NCBI GenBank assembly: GCA_014529385.2
Contig: CM043971.1
Location: 98,074,985 to 98,138,984 of the forward strand
Direction: 5' to 3'
Origin: Adiantum capillus-veneris
Taxonomy: Eukaryota; Streptophyta; Polypodiopsida; Polypodiales; Pteridaceae
DNA: 64,000 bases
Positions 32,453 through 44,503 of this stretch are shown one piece after another. Each line of letters opens with the position of its first letter. Position 1 is the first letter of the stretch. The translations under genes and the position numbers were made by a program. The notes under the pieces are model-generated. The model saw only the letters and a program-made list of their open reading frames with translations, did not search any database and had not been told where the DNA came from.

Positions 32453-34043
32453 TGTAACATTTAATGGCCTAAAATCTTATTTGTAGCGGAAATTAGCATG
32501 AACATAGTGGGCATTTCATTAGAATAGATTCCTAATGAGAATTACAAGAGTGCTTGGGTGGAGAGAGCAACAAAAAGCATAACACCTAGTTAGATAGCAT
32601 CGACAATACTTTCAAAAGAGAGAGCAATTAAACTATTGACAACAGTTGAGGACCGGATTTGCATGGAGCCGGTCCCCCCTCCAAAAGGCTTTGTATTATG
32701 GTTTCTCCCATCAAGAGAGACATTGTACAATACAATTCTTTGTGTTCCTTCAAGACTAGCTAGTGCAATGAAGATGGAAGCTTCATACACCAAGCAAAAC
32801 ACTTAATCAAACACAACTTGAATTATCCCCGTTCTCAGACCCAAGACCTCACACACCTTCAAAGATGGTGAGAGCTAGCAGGGTATGAGAGTAGATTGAG
32901 AGGAAAAAGAAGTATCTTACGAGAAAGAAGTACATCTCCTCACATAATCACTCATATTAGCATAGCTTAGCTTAGTAATTAGCTTGGTAGAGAAGATGAG
33001 CATGCATTGAAGCTTGGCTCTTGGTTGGATTTGCATCCACATGCCAAGAGAGTGTTGATGTAGGCTTCTATCTCACAAGCTTGGAGTAGGTGATGAGCTC
33101 TCCATTAAAGCTTGGGAGGAGATAGAGTGTTTTCCCTTCACACATGGTCAAGTGTGAGAGTGTGAGAGTGAATGCCAAGCAAAAATCAGCCCCCCCTCTC
33201 TCTTGGGCGAGCCCTAGCTGCTAAGTTAGGCTGGCTTTTTCCTCATTGGACCTCCCCAGGTCAAGCCAATAGGAATTAAGCAGCATAAGTGATAGCCTTC
33301 TGACATGTGTCCCCCTTTCCCCTTTTGTGAGAGCTTTAGATAATTAAATAATTAAACTAAACTCTCATTGGACCCCTTTGCCTCCTGGCCAATAGGAATC
33401 AGGCAAGCCATGGGGCTTCTGAATGCTCATTGGACCCCTTGGGAGACTGCCCAATAGTCTTCTAGGACACTTAATTCTTATTGGTTTCTTTTATTAAATG
33501 TTTTTAAATTAATTAAACTAGATTTACTCTAGCTTAATTCTCATTGGTCCACTTCAAGGGTCTTCCAATAGGAATTGGGCACACCTTGTGGGCATCTGGC
33601 CTAGGGAGCTGACATGTGTCCCTCATTCCCTTTGTGTAAAGGGAGCCTGTGTGTGTGTGTGTGGTTTTCTCTCTCATCCCCTAGCTTTGGGGCTCGCCCC
33701 CTCCATGTAGGGATGCAGAAAGACTTTTTGGGCACACACACACTAAGCATCCAATTTTCCCTAAGATTGACCTTTGGACACAACCTTTGAATTTTGGAAC
33801 CTTAGCATTTTGGAAGTCTTAATGGGCTAACCTTAGGGTTTTTTAGCCCGTTGTTTCACATGGCTCTTCTGCAGATGGCCCCCCCTTTGGATCCCTATTT
33901 TCCCTCCTTTGGATCCCTACTGTGGCCGGTCTGCTAACTTAACCAATATTCTAGCTTTTTCTCCCTTGGCACTTCCCCACATTAAATGATCAGTTTAATA
34001 TGAGAAAATCATTTAGGAGAATTAGATATTGATTATTATGACA
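32453..34043 (-). repeat. A2 3' LTR
   Basis: On the plus strand it reads TGTAACATTTAATGG ... ATTATTATGACA. Three bases shorter than its partner because of indels in C, A and T runs. Confidence 0.95.
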
Positions 34044-34400
34044 TTACCTCTCTCTTGAAATCATAGTCGTCCTCGACTATGGTGTAGAGAAGATAAAGCA
34101 TATGCATGAGTCCTTTTCTTAGCGGGTAGAGGATCCCTATGTTACCCTACGACATCATTCCATAATGGATGACTAGTCCATTTGGCGCTTGAGAGCCTGA
34201 GGCTGCCGCAAGCATGTCTGCACATTAGTCCTATCAGTCTTCCATAGTAGAGTGACAAGCTCTACTTGGTGTTTGGGAGACGTCGTCTCCACAAACTTGA
34301 TCTAAGCATGCATACTACTGTATTTTTGTGCACAAATAAGAAAAAGAGAGTCTTATAAGACAAAAATTTTTGTTCATTTTTTAACATTTTGTACATTTGC

Positions 34401-35794
34401 TTACTCTTGGGAAGCATTGTAAGCATTGACAAGGTTTAGGTTATCCTTTAATTGTATGCCTTGCATCCATCTAGCATCTTCAAAAGGATAATTCTTAAAC
34501 TTAATAAGATATCGTCGGATAGTCTTACCGCCTCTTAATACCTTGTCTTCATGTCGGAGAATGGACTCGGGCTGCAGCACCTCCTCGTGGTCCTCGATCT
34601 CCGGTGGGTCTTCAATAGTTGGTTCTTGAGGTGGCTCTCCTTTGTAAGGCTTTAAGAGGCTCACATGAAAAGAATTGTGTATGAGCCAATGATTGGGCAA
34701 CTTAAGTTGATAGGCCATCTCATTGATTGGCCTAAGAATCTGGAAGGGACCATAGTACCTTTTTGCTAGTTTAGCATAGTACTTTTGGTGGCCCGTAGGA
34801 TTCTTGCCCGTCGTGTGCCTTAAGCGAGCCTTGGGAAACTTTAACAAGACCCAATCGTTTTCTTTAAAGTCTTGGGCTCTTCTGTGCTTGTCAGCAGCAG
34901 CCTTTTGCCTTTGCTGTGAGATAGAGATAGCATCCTTAATCTTTTGGAAAGATTCCTGTAGGTCTCGGCTATACTCATCTGCAGCGAAGATCTTCCCATG
35001 TACCTTAAGTAGCAAGGGACTTTTTGATCTTCCCTCAATTACCTCGAAAGGTGCTTTTCCTGTAGAAGTATGTACAGTGTTATTGTAAGCATACTCTACT
35101 AAGGGTAAGTACTTCTCCCATTGGGATCTTTGATCTACTTCCGTTACATAGGCTTTTAGTAGATCGAGAATAGTTAGGTTAGCTATTTCACTTTGGCCAT
35201 CAGTTTGTGGATGATAGGCCGAAGAGAAGTTTAGCCTTGTTCCTAAATTCTCAAAGAGACCCTTCCAGAAATTACTGGTCATTCTAGGATCTCTATCCGA
35301 CACTATGGACATTGGCAAGCCATGGTACTTGAAAATTTGTGAAATGAAGAGGGTTGCCATTTGATGGGCTTTGATAGTCTTTTTGACAGGTATAAAATGA
35401 GCTTGTTTACTGAACCTGTCTACTATCGTCCATATTCCCGTATTCCCATGGATAGACTTAGGCAATCCAAAGATAAAATCCATGGATATGCTCTCCCACG
35501 GTGAATTAGGGATTGGCAAGGGTTGAAGCAATCCAAGTTGCTTCCCTCTATCAAATTTTGTCTTTTGACATACCACACATTTGGAAACATACTCATGTAT
35601 GTTCACTTTCATGGTAGGCCAATAGAAATATGTTTCAATTCCCTTTAGGGTAGACTGAATCCCTCTATGCCCCGCATATGGGGGAGCATGAGATTCATAC
35701 ATTACTTTCTCACGTAGTGAGTTAGTAACGCATAGTCTATTGCCATAGAGAAGATAACCATCTTGTAAAGTAAATGGTTCTTCTTTCTTCCCTA
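34401..35794 (-). CDS. A2 integrase with chromodomain-like C-terminus
   Basis: Same domain series as the A1 integrase: zinc finger, DDE core, GPFQILRP fold and chromodomain-like end. A few substitutions are present (AQDFKE for AQAFKE, HNSFHV for HNAFHV). The frame is open upstream to the one-base deletion near 35796, including the region that is frame-broken in A1, so here the pol-integrase junction itself is intact. Confidence 0.9.
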
Positions 35795-38178
35795 AGCAAG
35801 GGCTGAAATCACATCTCTAAAATCGGGATCAATAGCATACTCATCTATCATTAAAGATAGATCATTGTGAGTTGCTATGGAAACCGCATTCACTCTCGGT
35901 CGTCTTGAGAGTGCATCGGCTACTTGATTATGCTTGCCAGCAATGTGAGCAATATGAAAATGAAATTGCGAAAGGAAATTTGCCCACCTCATTTGTTTGT
36001 CGGAGAGCTTGGTCTGCGTCATGAAGTACTTAAGACTTTGGTGATCCGTTCGCAGAATGAAAGGAGTCCCCAATAAATAGTGCTTCCATGAGTCTAAGGC
36101 ATGTAGAACTGCAAGGAGTTCTTTTTCGTATATGCCTAGAGCTTGCTCAACAGGGTCGAGCCTTCGACTCTCATAGCCTATGGCGTGCCCTTCTTGGAGC
36201 AAAACAGCCCCAAGGCAATCACCACAAGCATCACATTGGACCTCAAATGGTTTTGAGAGATCCGGTAGTGTAAGCACAGGTTGAGAGATAAGCTTTTCTT
36301 TAAGCTTTTCGAAAGCATTGTTCTCCTTAGCAGACCACGTATACCTAACATTTTTCTTTGTTAGGTCATGTAATGGTCCCGCAATTTGTGAGAACTTTTC
36401 TATGAAGCGTCTATAGTATGCACACATACCTATAAAGCTTCTTAGTTCATGAAGATTCCTTGGTTTAGGCCATCCTTTTATTACCTCTAACTTGGATGGA
36501 TCCATTTGGATTCCATCTTGAGAGATAATGTGACCTAAATATTGAATCTCTTGCAAGAAAAATTCACTTTTCTTTCGATTAACATAAAGTTTATTCTCTC
36601 TTAAAACTTGAAATATTACCTGGAGGTGTTGCTTATGTTCCTCTAATGAATTAGAGTAGATGATAATATCATCAAAGAACACTCCAGTGAAGGTTCGATG
36701 AGGTCTGAACAGCTTCTCCATCAAGCGGTTAAATGTGGCTGGTGCATTAGTCAAGCCAAAAGGCATGACAATGTATTCGTAAAGACCAAATGTAGTACGA
36801 AATGCGGTCTTTACAATGTCTTGATCAACTATCCTTATTTGATGATAGCCACTTTTTAGGTCAATCCTACTGAAGTAGGTCGATCCTTGTAGCTTATCAA
36901 ATAGGTCTTCTACCCGTGGAACGGGAAACCTATTCTTGATAGTGATCCTATTTAGTGCTCTATAGTCGACACACATACGATATGTGCCGTCTTTCTTTTG
37001 CACTAATAGCACAGGTGAGCAAAATGGAGATGAGCTAGGCCTAACCATGCCCTTCTCAATTAACTCATGCACTTGCCGCATAATCTCCTCTTGTTGAGCT
37101 TGAGAAACTCTATAAGGAGGTTTGTTAGGCGGTGAACTTCCTGGAAGAAGTTCAATTGCATGGTCGTCATTACCTCGTTTAGGAGGTAGCTCACAAGGGA
37201 TGTCGTCAATAAAGACATCTTGAAACCCCTTGAGAAAATTGGATAACTCTAATTCCTTTTGGTTGCTTTTATTTTCTTTTGCTAAAGCATTAGGTTCATT
37301 TTGAGAATCTTTAACAAAAATCATGTACACGGAAATAGAGCTCTTTATTGACTTGTTGAAAGCTGGTGTATGTACAATGGGGATGGTGTTACCCATCTCC
37401 CTAGCATCTATATACATGTCCTTTTCCCTGAACTTAAAGGAGATTCTCCTTTCAGGAAATTTAACATGGGCAGCCAAACGGTCAAACCATGGTGCCCCTA
37501 GGATTACATCCTCATGCTTGAGAGGAGAGATAAAGAAATCCTCTTTGTCCACATAGCCTTGGACATGAAGCCTCAATTTCCCGATTAAGGGAGTGACTGA
37601 AGCTTCTTGCCCCTTGAAGGCACTGTCTGCGGGTAGGATATCTCCCATCTCGTAGGATTGTATGCCTAGCTTGGTGGCTAACTCCATAGATATGAAATTG
37701 TGAGTAGAACCAGGGTCAAAGAGAATAAAAGCATCATGTTCTCTTACCTTTCCCCAAGCATGGCATAGAGGAGATCCTTTGTGGTGAGTTTGGTGAATCT
37801 CCTCCTCTTGGATTTCAACCAAAGAAGCTCTAGGAGGATCTTGGCGGTTGTTCTTTTGGGGACAAGCGCGGTACGCATGCCCTTGTTCGCCGCACTTGAA
37901 ACACCGGTTATCTTTACGATAACGCTCAAGCTCTTCAGGAGAGAGTTTATTCTTTCCTTTGTAAACTCCCTTCTCTTTAGCTTTGTTGGAATTGCCCTTA
38001 GGAGACTTTTGGACATTGTCCTTCCCCTTAGGCTCATTGGAACCTTTGTTTTCCGGGGGCTTATTATTTCTTTTACCCCCCGTTTGGAAATTGATTCGCG
38101 AGGCCACCATAGTATGGTGTATTACCGCCGATATGGTACGTGGCCTTTGGGAGTTGACATACTCCGCCATTTCTTCGG
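35792..38178 (-). CDS. A2 late Gag-protease-RT-RNase H segment (frameshifted at both ends)
   Basis: Carries the zinc knuckle CFKCGEQGHAYRAC, protease FDPGSTHNFIS, RT FFDDIIIYS and RNase H QCDACGDCLGAVL as in A1. A missing base near 38179 separates it from the Gag frame. A second missing base near 35796 turns CTTGCCTTAGG into CTTGCTTAGG and creates an immediate stop after DVISALA. It is therefore not continuous with either neighbour. Confidence 0.92.
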
Positions 38179-39348
38179 TAAGCCCGCACAAAATTGTTGC
38201 TTTTGCTCTCCAAAATCCAACTTTTTGAAGACAGTGGCTTTGAGTTGTAGGTCCCAAAACTTGTCTACATATTTGTGGATGGATTCATTGGGAGAGAGCT
38301 TTAAGCTTCGCCATTCGGTGAGTACTTTGTCTTTGGCATCGGTGGCCAAAAACTGCTTCATAATGGAAGCTCTTAAAGCCTTCCATGTTCGTGGAGCTTC
38401 ACCGTTGGCTCGTAGGCTAGACCACCATTGTCTGGCGGACTTTTGAAAGTGCATAGCTACATGGCGTAGCTTAGAGGACTCCGTGAAGCCCTCATCTCCA
38501 AACGCCGCATCGAATTGCTGGATAAAGGCCAAAACTTTGTCTGTAGCACCGAAGGTGCCATCATAGGTAAGGAAAGAGATGCTCTTCCCTCCCTCTTTGA
38601 ATTTCTTCAGCTTGGACGACCTCTTCCATGCGGCATAGGATTTCCTATGGCCTCTTCTTTTTGATGGTTCAAAAGTTGCACCATCACTTTCTTCAGAAGA
38701 TGAAGAATTTGAAGAAGGTGGAGAAGAGGGTGACCTCTTTCTCGCCTTTTTCTTGTCTTGATCTTTGTCGTCTTCACCATAGCTTTCATAAGAGGAAGAG
38801 GATAAAGAAGATGGAGAAGAGGGTGTCCTCTTTCTCGCCTTTTTCTTCTCTTGCTTTTTATCATCCCTCTTTGAATTATGGCATGGAGAAGAGTGTGATG
38901 GTCTTCTCCGCTTTGGTGGTGATGGAGAGCGTTTAGCCCGCCGTCTTCGTGGAGCCATCTCCGCCGAGGTGGCGGGAGACTCGCTTCTTTCTCGTTCCTT
39001 CGGTGGAGGCTCTTGAGTTCTCCTTTGGGAAGGAGATGCATCATCAAGAAGTAAGTTCTTGAGCCCTTCATATGGATTCTCTTCTTCTTCCCGAATCGGA
39101 GAGAGACCTCTTTTGGTAGTCTCACAAGGAGGCTTCCTAGGTGTTCTCTCGTCATGGTGATGAGCTTGGAGAATCCCGTGAGCACGGAGCTGCCGTTGCA
39201 CTTCACTTTGGAGAGATGGATTGCCCATGGCTTGTTGAAGCCTAGAAACAAGATAATTAACAAGCATTGAAGCATCATTAGTAGCTTGCTCATGAGCAAA
39301 ATCAAAGTTATCAACATTAATTTCACTCTCTTTAATATTGTCAGCCAT
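38122..39348 (-). CDS. A2 Gag N-terminal segment, 408 residues, truncated by frameshift
   Basis: Same ATG and RS-like segment as A1 Gag (MADNIKESEINVDNFDF). Reading is in the family frame to QQFCAGL, then the one-base deletion near 38179 diverts it to a short out-of-frame tail and stop at 38122. Confidence 0.92.
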   Translation of the reverse strand: MADNIKESEINVDNFDFAHEQATNDASMLVNYLVSRLQQAMGNPSLQSEVQRQLRAHGILQAHHHDERTPRKPPCETTKRGLSPIREEEENPYEGLKNLLLDDASPSQRRTQEPPPKERERSESPATSAEMAPRRRRAKRSPSPPKRRRPSHSSPCHNSKRDDKKQEKKKARKRTPSSPSSLSSSSYESYGEDDKDQDKKKARKRSPSSPPSSNSSSSEESDGATFEPSKRRGHRKSYAAWKRSSKLKKFKEGGKSISFLTYDGTFGATDKVLAFIQQFDAAFGDEGFTESSKLRHVAMHFQKSARQWWSSLRANGEAPRTWKALRASIMKQFLATDAKDKVLTEWRSLKLSPNESIHKYVDKFWDLQLKATVFKKLDFGEQKQQFCAGLPKKWRSMSTPKGHVPYRR

Positions 39349-39737
39349 TCTAACAATTTTTAGGTGTACTTTGGCACTTCAAGCCCTAGTTGCTACTCCT
39401 CTTTACCCCTTTAGAAAAAGCACTCAAGCTACTGTACCCGCGGCTCGAATACCATTAATTGCAAGGAATAGAAGAGAGGGTCTTTCGACACCAAAACAGC
39501 ACCGGCTCCTGTCAAGCTTCTAATAGCTCAATAGTGGTTAAGCCGTAGGCAAGCCCCGTAGGACTCCACTATTAAGACCATAGCTCTCGACGGTGATGCC
39601 CCGTTAACTGCACAAAGGCAGGCGCACTGCAAGGCTGAAAAATCCCTATTCTACTTACTCACAGGCAATTAATAATACCAACCATTTGTAGCTAGCTTGA
39701 GGACCTCCCTTCTTGAGCAAGAAAAGAGAAACCTTGA

Positions 39738-39749
39738 GCTCTGATACCA
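39738..39749 (-). other. A2 primer-binding site (initiator tRNA-Met)
   Basis: GCTCTGATACCA on the plus strand is the complement of TGGTATCAGAGC, one base inside the 5' LTR. Confidence 0.92.
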
Positions 39750-39750
39750 A

Positions 39751-41344
39751 TGTAACATTTAATGGCCTAAAATCTTATTTGTAGCGGAAATTAGCATGAA
39801 CATAGTGGGCATTTCATTAGAATAGATTCCTAATGAGAATTACAAGAGTGCTTGGGTGGAGAGAGCAACAAAAAGCATAACACCTAGTTAGATAGCATCG
39901 ACAATACTTTCAAAAGAGAGAGCAATTAAACTATTGACAACAGTTGAGGACCGGATTTGCATGGAGCCGGTCCCCCCTCCAAAAGGCTTTGTATTATGGT
40001 TTCTCCCATCAAGAGAGACATTGTACAATACAATTCTTTGTGTTCCTTCAAGACTAGCTAGTGCAATGAAGATGGAAGCTTCATACACCAAGCAAAACAC
40101 TTAATCAAACACAACTTGAATTATCCCCGTTCTCAGACCCAAGACCTCACACACCTTCAAAGATGGTGAGAGCTAGCAGGGTATGAGAGTAGATTGAGAG
40201 GAAAAAGAAGTATCTTACGAGAAAGAAGTACATCTCCTCACATAATCACTCATATTAGCATAGCTTAGCTTAGTAATTAGCTTGGTAGAGAAGATGAGCA
40301 TGCATTGAAGCTTGGCTCTTGGTTGGATTTGCATCCACATGCCAAGAGAGTGTTGATGTAGGCTTCTATCTCACAAGCTTGGAGTAGGTGATGAGCTCTC
40401 CATTAAAGCTTGGGAGGAGATAGAGTGTTTTCCCTTCACACATGGTCAAGTGTGAGAGTGTGAGAGTGAATGCCAAGCAAAAATCAGCCCCCCTCTCTCT
40501 TGGGCGAGCCCTAGCTGCTAAGTTAGGCTGGCTTTTTCCTCATTGGACCTCCCCAGGTCAAGCCAATAGGAATTAAGCAGCATAAGTGATAGCCTTCTGA
40601 CATGTGTCCCCCTTTCCCCTTTTGTGAGAGCTTTAGATAATTAAATAATTAAACTAAACTCTCATTGGACCCCTTTGCCTCCTGGCCAATAGGAATCAGG
40701 CAAGCCATGGGGCTTCTGAATGCTCATTGGACCCCTTGGGAGACTGCCCAATAGTCTTCTAGGACACTTAATTCTTATTGGTTTCTTTTATTAAATGTTT
40801 TTAAATTAATTAAACTAGATTTACTCTAGCTTAATTCTCATTGGTCCACTTCAAGGGTCTTCCAATAGGAATTGGGCACACCTTGTGGGCATCTGGCCTA
40901 GGGAGCTGACATGTGTCCCTCATTCCCTTTGTGTAAAGGGAGCCTGTGTGTGTGTGTGTGGTTTTCTCTCTCATCCCCTAGCTTTGGGGCTCGCCCCCTC
41001 CCATGTAGGGATGCAGAAAGACTTTTTGGGCACACACACACTAAGCATCCAATTTTCCCTAAGATTGACCTTTGGACACAACCTTTGAATTTTGGAACCT
41101 TAGCATTTTGGAAGTCTTAATGGGCTAAACCTTAGGGTTTTTTTTAGCCCGTTGTTTCACATGGCTCTTCTGCAGATGGCCCCCCCTTTGGATCCCTATT
41201 TTCCCTCCTTTGGATCCCTACTGTGGCCGGTCTGCTAACTTAACCAATATTCTAGCTTTTTCTCCCTTGGCACTTCCCCACATTAAATGATCAGTTTAAT
41301 ATGAGAAAATCATTTAGGAGAATTAGATATTGATTATTATGACA
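39751..41344 (-). repeat. A2 5' LTR
   Basis: 1,594 bp, TG...CA ends, adjacent to the PBS and to TSD CCAAA. Confidence 0.95.
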
Positions 41345-41349
41345 CCAAA

Positions 41350-41800
41350 CATTTCAAAGGTGTCAATAAAGATAGATCATGCAAGAGGTGGTTTGATAAA
41401 GGGTGTTAAGATGCTTAAAATTCCTTGATAAATCTAGATGCAACTAAGGACAAAAATAATTATCAAAGTCATTTGCATGCATACATGGAACTAATTCAAA
41501 AAAAGAGAAGAAGATGGAAAGTCAATCCCACAATTTGACCTTACGCAACAAGAAGGCATTGAAGAGGTTACTATTTACAATGTGGTAGTCATGCTTTTCT
41601 TGTATGTAGATGATGTAGTGCTTCTAGCACATACTTAAGAGAATGCACAAAGCTTATGGTTGTCTTTGCAAATGTTTTCTTTTATAGGGGGACTGATTTA
41701 TGAATGAATCCAAAACAAAGGTTATGCTTGTGAAAACCAACCATAAGGACAATCACAAGTGGCATGAATGTGGTATGCATCAGTTGGAGGCTAGGAAGAG
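41350..41800 (+). pseudogene. LINE B3 fragment, reverse-transcriptase part (right of A2)
   Basis: Encodes LIQKKRRRWKVN, then QQEGIEEVTIYNVVVMLFLY, immediately followed by VDDVVLLAHT. These are co-linear with the B1 linker and YADD region, with stops and a deletion between the two motifs. It continues the 31840-32447 fragment across the A2 insertion. The catalytic motif reads YVDD here. Confidence 0.8.
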
Positions 41801-41916
41801 GGTATTTTTTCCCTCACTAGGAGGTTTTTTCCCCCGTGCATTGTATATATGCACTTCACTCTAGGGCTCACTTATCTTTCCATTGTGCACTAAGCAATAT
41901 ACTCTCTGTTGTGTGC

Positions 41917-42295
41917 CTAGAGCTTCTTCATCTTCTCCAAGTTGTGTGTTTTTCCCTGCAACCCTATTTCTAACAAGGTGGATTGCCCAACCTCCTTGGC
42001 CACAATTTGATGCACATCATGCACTAACCCTCTCTCAAAGTACAACTTAAGATGCACACCATTCACATTGTGTCTAAGAAGTTTGCCAATTTCATGCACC
42101 GACTAATATATCCCATTAGGATAAGCTTTATGCACCTTATATGAACCTGTCCACTTCTTCTTGAACTTCTTTTGGAATGTGAAGTCAAGGTAGCTCTCAT
42201 ATTTCATCGCTAAGTCACCCTCCTATATCTTCTTGTTTGGTATGCTTTGATTGAATTTGGCAACCCGCTTCTCCCACCCAGATGTGTCTAACCGC
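41917..42295 (-). pseudogene. Decayed Ty3-type integrase C-terminal tail
   Basis: The minus-strand translation gives KFNQSIPNKKI, EGDLAMKYESYLDFTFQKKF, KKKWTGSYKVHKAYPNGIY and NVNGVHLKLYF with two stops. This is the layout of the GPF/Y-like C-terminal module that follows the integrase core in some Ty3 elements. It is a different lineage from A. LTR-like T-rich sequence (GGTATTTTTTCCCTC) lies at lower coordinates, 41790-41900. Confidence 0.55.
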
Positions 42296-42489
42296 CCATT
42301 ATGTGTACACACATCTTATGCTTTAGTAGATAGAAGAATAAGGAGCTCTCTATCATCGTGGTACACATATCTACCTACACAGTGTGTCTCCCATTTCTTC
42401 TCCCTCACACTCCACATACACCACTTTTGCACTCTAATCAATGTACTACATGCATGTGTGAGAGATAGATAAATAGATAGAATTTTACT

Positions 42490-43975
42490 TATTGTCATTA
42501 AAGGTCAAATATGGTGTGTGGGACCAAATATACATGTGATGTAATATGTGTGGTGCTAATAATTGACCTCAATGCTTAAGGATCATGGTGATGAGAATAT
42601 CACAATGGAGAGCCCACATTGTGGCTAGGTGAGGAAAGTATGTAGATCTAAGTCATGCTTGAATATGTGAGGGAAGCAAGTGTGAATGTGAGTAAAATTT
42701 CAGCACTCTAGTAGTGTGTGATAAGACTCTCAAACTTGGAGTGAGCATAGTGTGTAGTCATTGGGGCTCTTCTCCATTGCCCCAATGCCCCGTTTAACAT
42801 CAAGGTAAGTGGGAGCAAAGCCTTATGGCTACGCTAGTGTGTATCACCTGACAATCGGTAGGATTAAGAATATTCGGGTGAGTACAATTTCCTCTTTTGA
42901 TGAAGAACATGATTTTTTAGTTTGGGGCAATATGGATAATGTGTGACCCACTAGATTCCTCCCAAGCCATAATACAGTGGTGTTATAGAAAATGTTCATT
43001 CACTTTGGAGTCTATTGAGGCATCATGTAGCAAGTGAAATGAATCCCATCTCCCAAACCACTTCTTTATTTCTTGCATCCAACCGGTGCTCAAGATCTTG
43101 CTTTTATGTGTCTTTTGAACTCTTTTGCTTGCTTCCCATGCAAATGTATAAAGTCAATGTGAGGGGTTTTGATGCATCTTCATCAAGTACTCTAAAACAC
43201 TTTCCATACTCATAACCTCAATTAGAAGAGCTCTCAATTCAAGTAGTAGGGGGTACCCAATTGTAGAAAAAGAAGATGCAAAAAAAGCGAGAGTGGAGGT
43301 CCCGACTGCAACGCACAGAGGAGAGAAAGAGAGGAGGAGGAGGAGGAGGAGGAGGAAGGGGGGGAGATGTGAGGAGACGACCGCGCGTAGGGGAGCTCGC
43401 AGCTCTAGGAAATGGAAACAAACTGTGAGACTGGGGGAGTAAGGGGGCAGCTAGCGCAGGATACGAGCACAAGCAGGCGTGCGAGGGGTGGAAGCTATGC
43501 GTGTTAGCAGTGAATAGGTGGGCAGATCTTGAGAGGAAGCCACGGGAGTGACGGGACAGAACGAGCGGAGAAGGGCTTGGGGAGTCGTGGTAGGGTCGTT
43601 GTGGAGCGCATTTTTTTTATATTACAAATGATAACTAAACAGATTTCACCAACCAATTGTCTGTTTGCTAGTTTAGGCCATCGCTTGAAAGTGTTGACGA
43701 AATGAGTTCAAAACCTTCAAGTGACTTTTTAGTGAGGGAAATCTCTGATAAATATAGGCGAAAAGTAGTAAGGTTCACTAGTCATTGGTTGGAGGAATCT
43801 TACTAATGAATAAATATATCCAGAGTAGAGCCACTAGTTCCCGTGCCTGCTTCGTAAAAAGTGCTTTTGGAAACTCTCAAAATCTTTCCAAGTAGGCTTT
43901 GAGTTGCTCCCGCTCCACACTTACTCCATAAGGAAGAACTGGTCACTGGTGTCACCAATTCTCAAATGCATTGCA
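42490..43975 (-). mobile_element. LINE B2 3' fragment, interrupted
   Basis: Diverged DNA similarity to B1: 42490-43100 matches 9535-10135, 43100-43243 matches 11209-11350, and 43856-43970 matches about 11405-11515. The 3' end runs into GATA/GA-like simple sequence at 42465-42480. The 43244-43855 block is foreign and splits the RT tail. No open frame survives. Confidence 0.75.
43244..43855. other. G/purine-rich block inserted in LINE B2
   Basis: Starts at GGGTACCC and contains (GGA)n near 43335-43360 and a GC-rich stretch to about 43610, then AT-rich sequence. It replaces about 55 bp of the LINE. No gene is recognised and target-site repeats are not clear. Confidence 0.5.
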
Positions 43976-44043
43976 ACTTGTGAGCTCCATTTGGCAGTCG
44001 GACCAAATGACCGGACGAAAAGCGGTGTGGAGCTCTTTCCTCC

Positions 44044-44102
<59 letters not shown>

Positions 44103-44113
44103 CACACACACAC
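44044..44113. repeat. (CT)n-(CA)n microsatellite upstream of the receptor kinase
   Basis: CT run to about 44065, then CA run with one CG interruption. It lies 390 bp before the kinase ATG, in the presumed promoter or 5' UTR. Confidence 0.95.
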
Positions 44114-44503
44114 GGGGCACAGACTACAGTGCGCCACTAGGCTCTGCCAACCTTGAATTTGACTTTCATCGCTTCTGCACTCAACTAAGCTCCTGGCCAT
44201 GGCGTAAACCCCTTAATCTGCAAGGTACATTGCCCCTCTTGGTATGTGTGTGGCGTATGTGACAAAATGTAGCTGCATTTTGACGCGTACTCAACCAGAT
44301 CGCGATTCGCAGCCCAAAAGTTTCCCTTTTGTGTAGAAAGAAGCTTCTCCATGGGGTAGTCTTCGGAGCACAATGGAGGGAATGTTAGGTGAGGATCTTG
44401 CAGAGAGCCAGCAGCAGAGAAGTCGCCAAATCGTGGTGCCGTGATCTTGGACCAGCATTGCCGTGATCTCGGGACGGGCGTGTATTGGCGTGCACTATCC
44501 ACT

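Larger units (their letters stand above)
32453..41344 (-). mobile_element. Ty3-type LTR retrotransposon A2, full length (8,892 bp), inverted relative to A1
   Basis: Near-identical to A1 in opposite orientation. LTRs are 32453-34043 (3' LTR, 1,591 bp) and 39751-41344 (5' LTR, 1,594 bp). The LTRs differ mainly by small homopolymer indels. TSD CCAAA at 32448-32452 and 41345-41349. Gag and pol each carry a one-base deletion absent from A1, while the base missing from A1 pol is present here. It interrupts LINE fragment B3. Confidence 0.96.
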
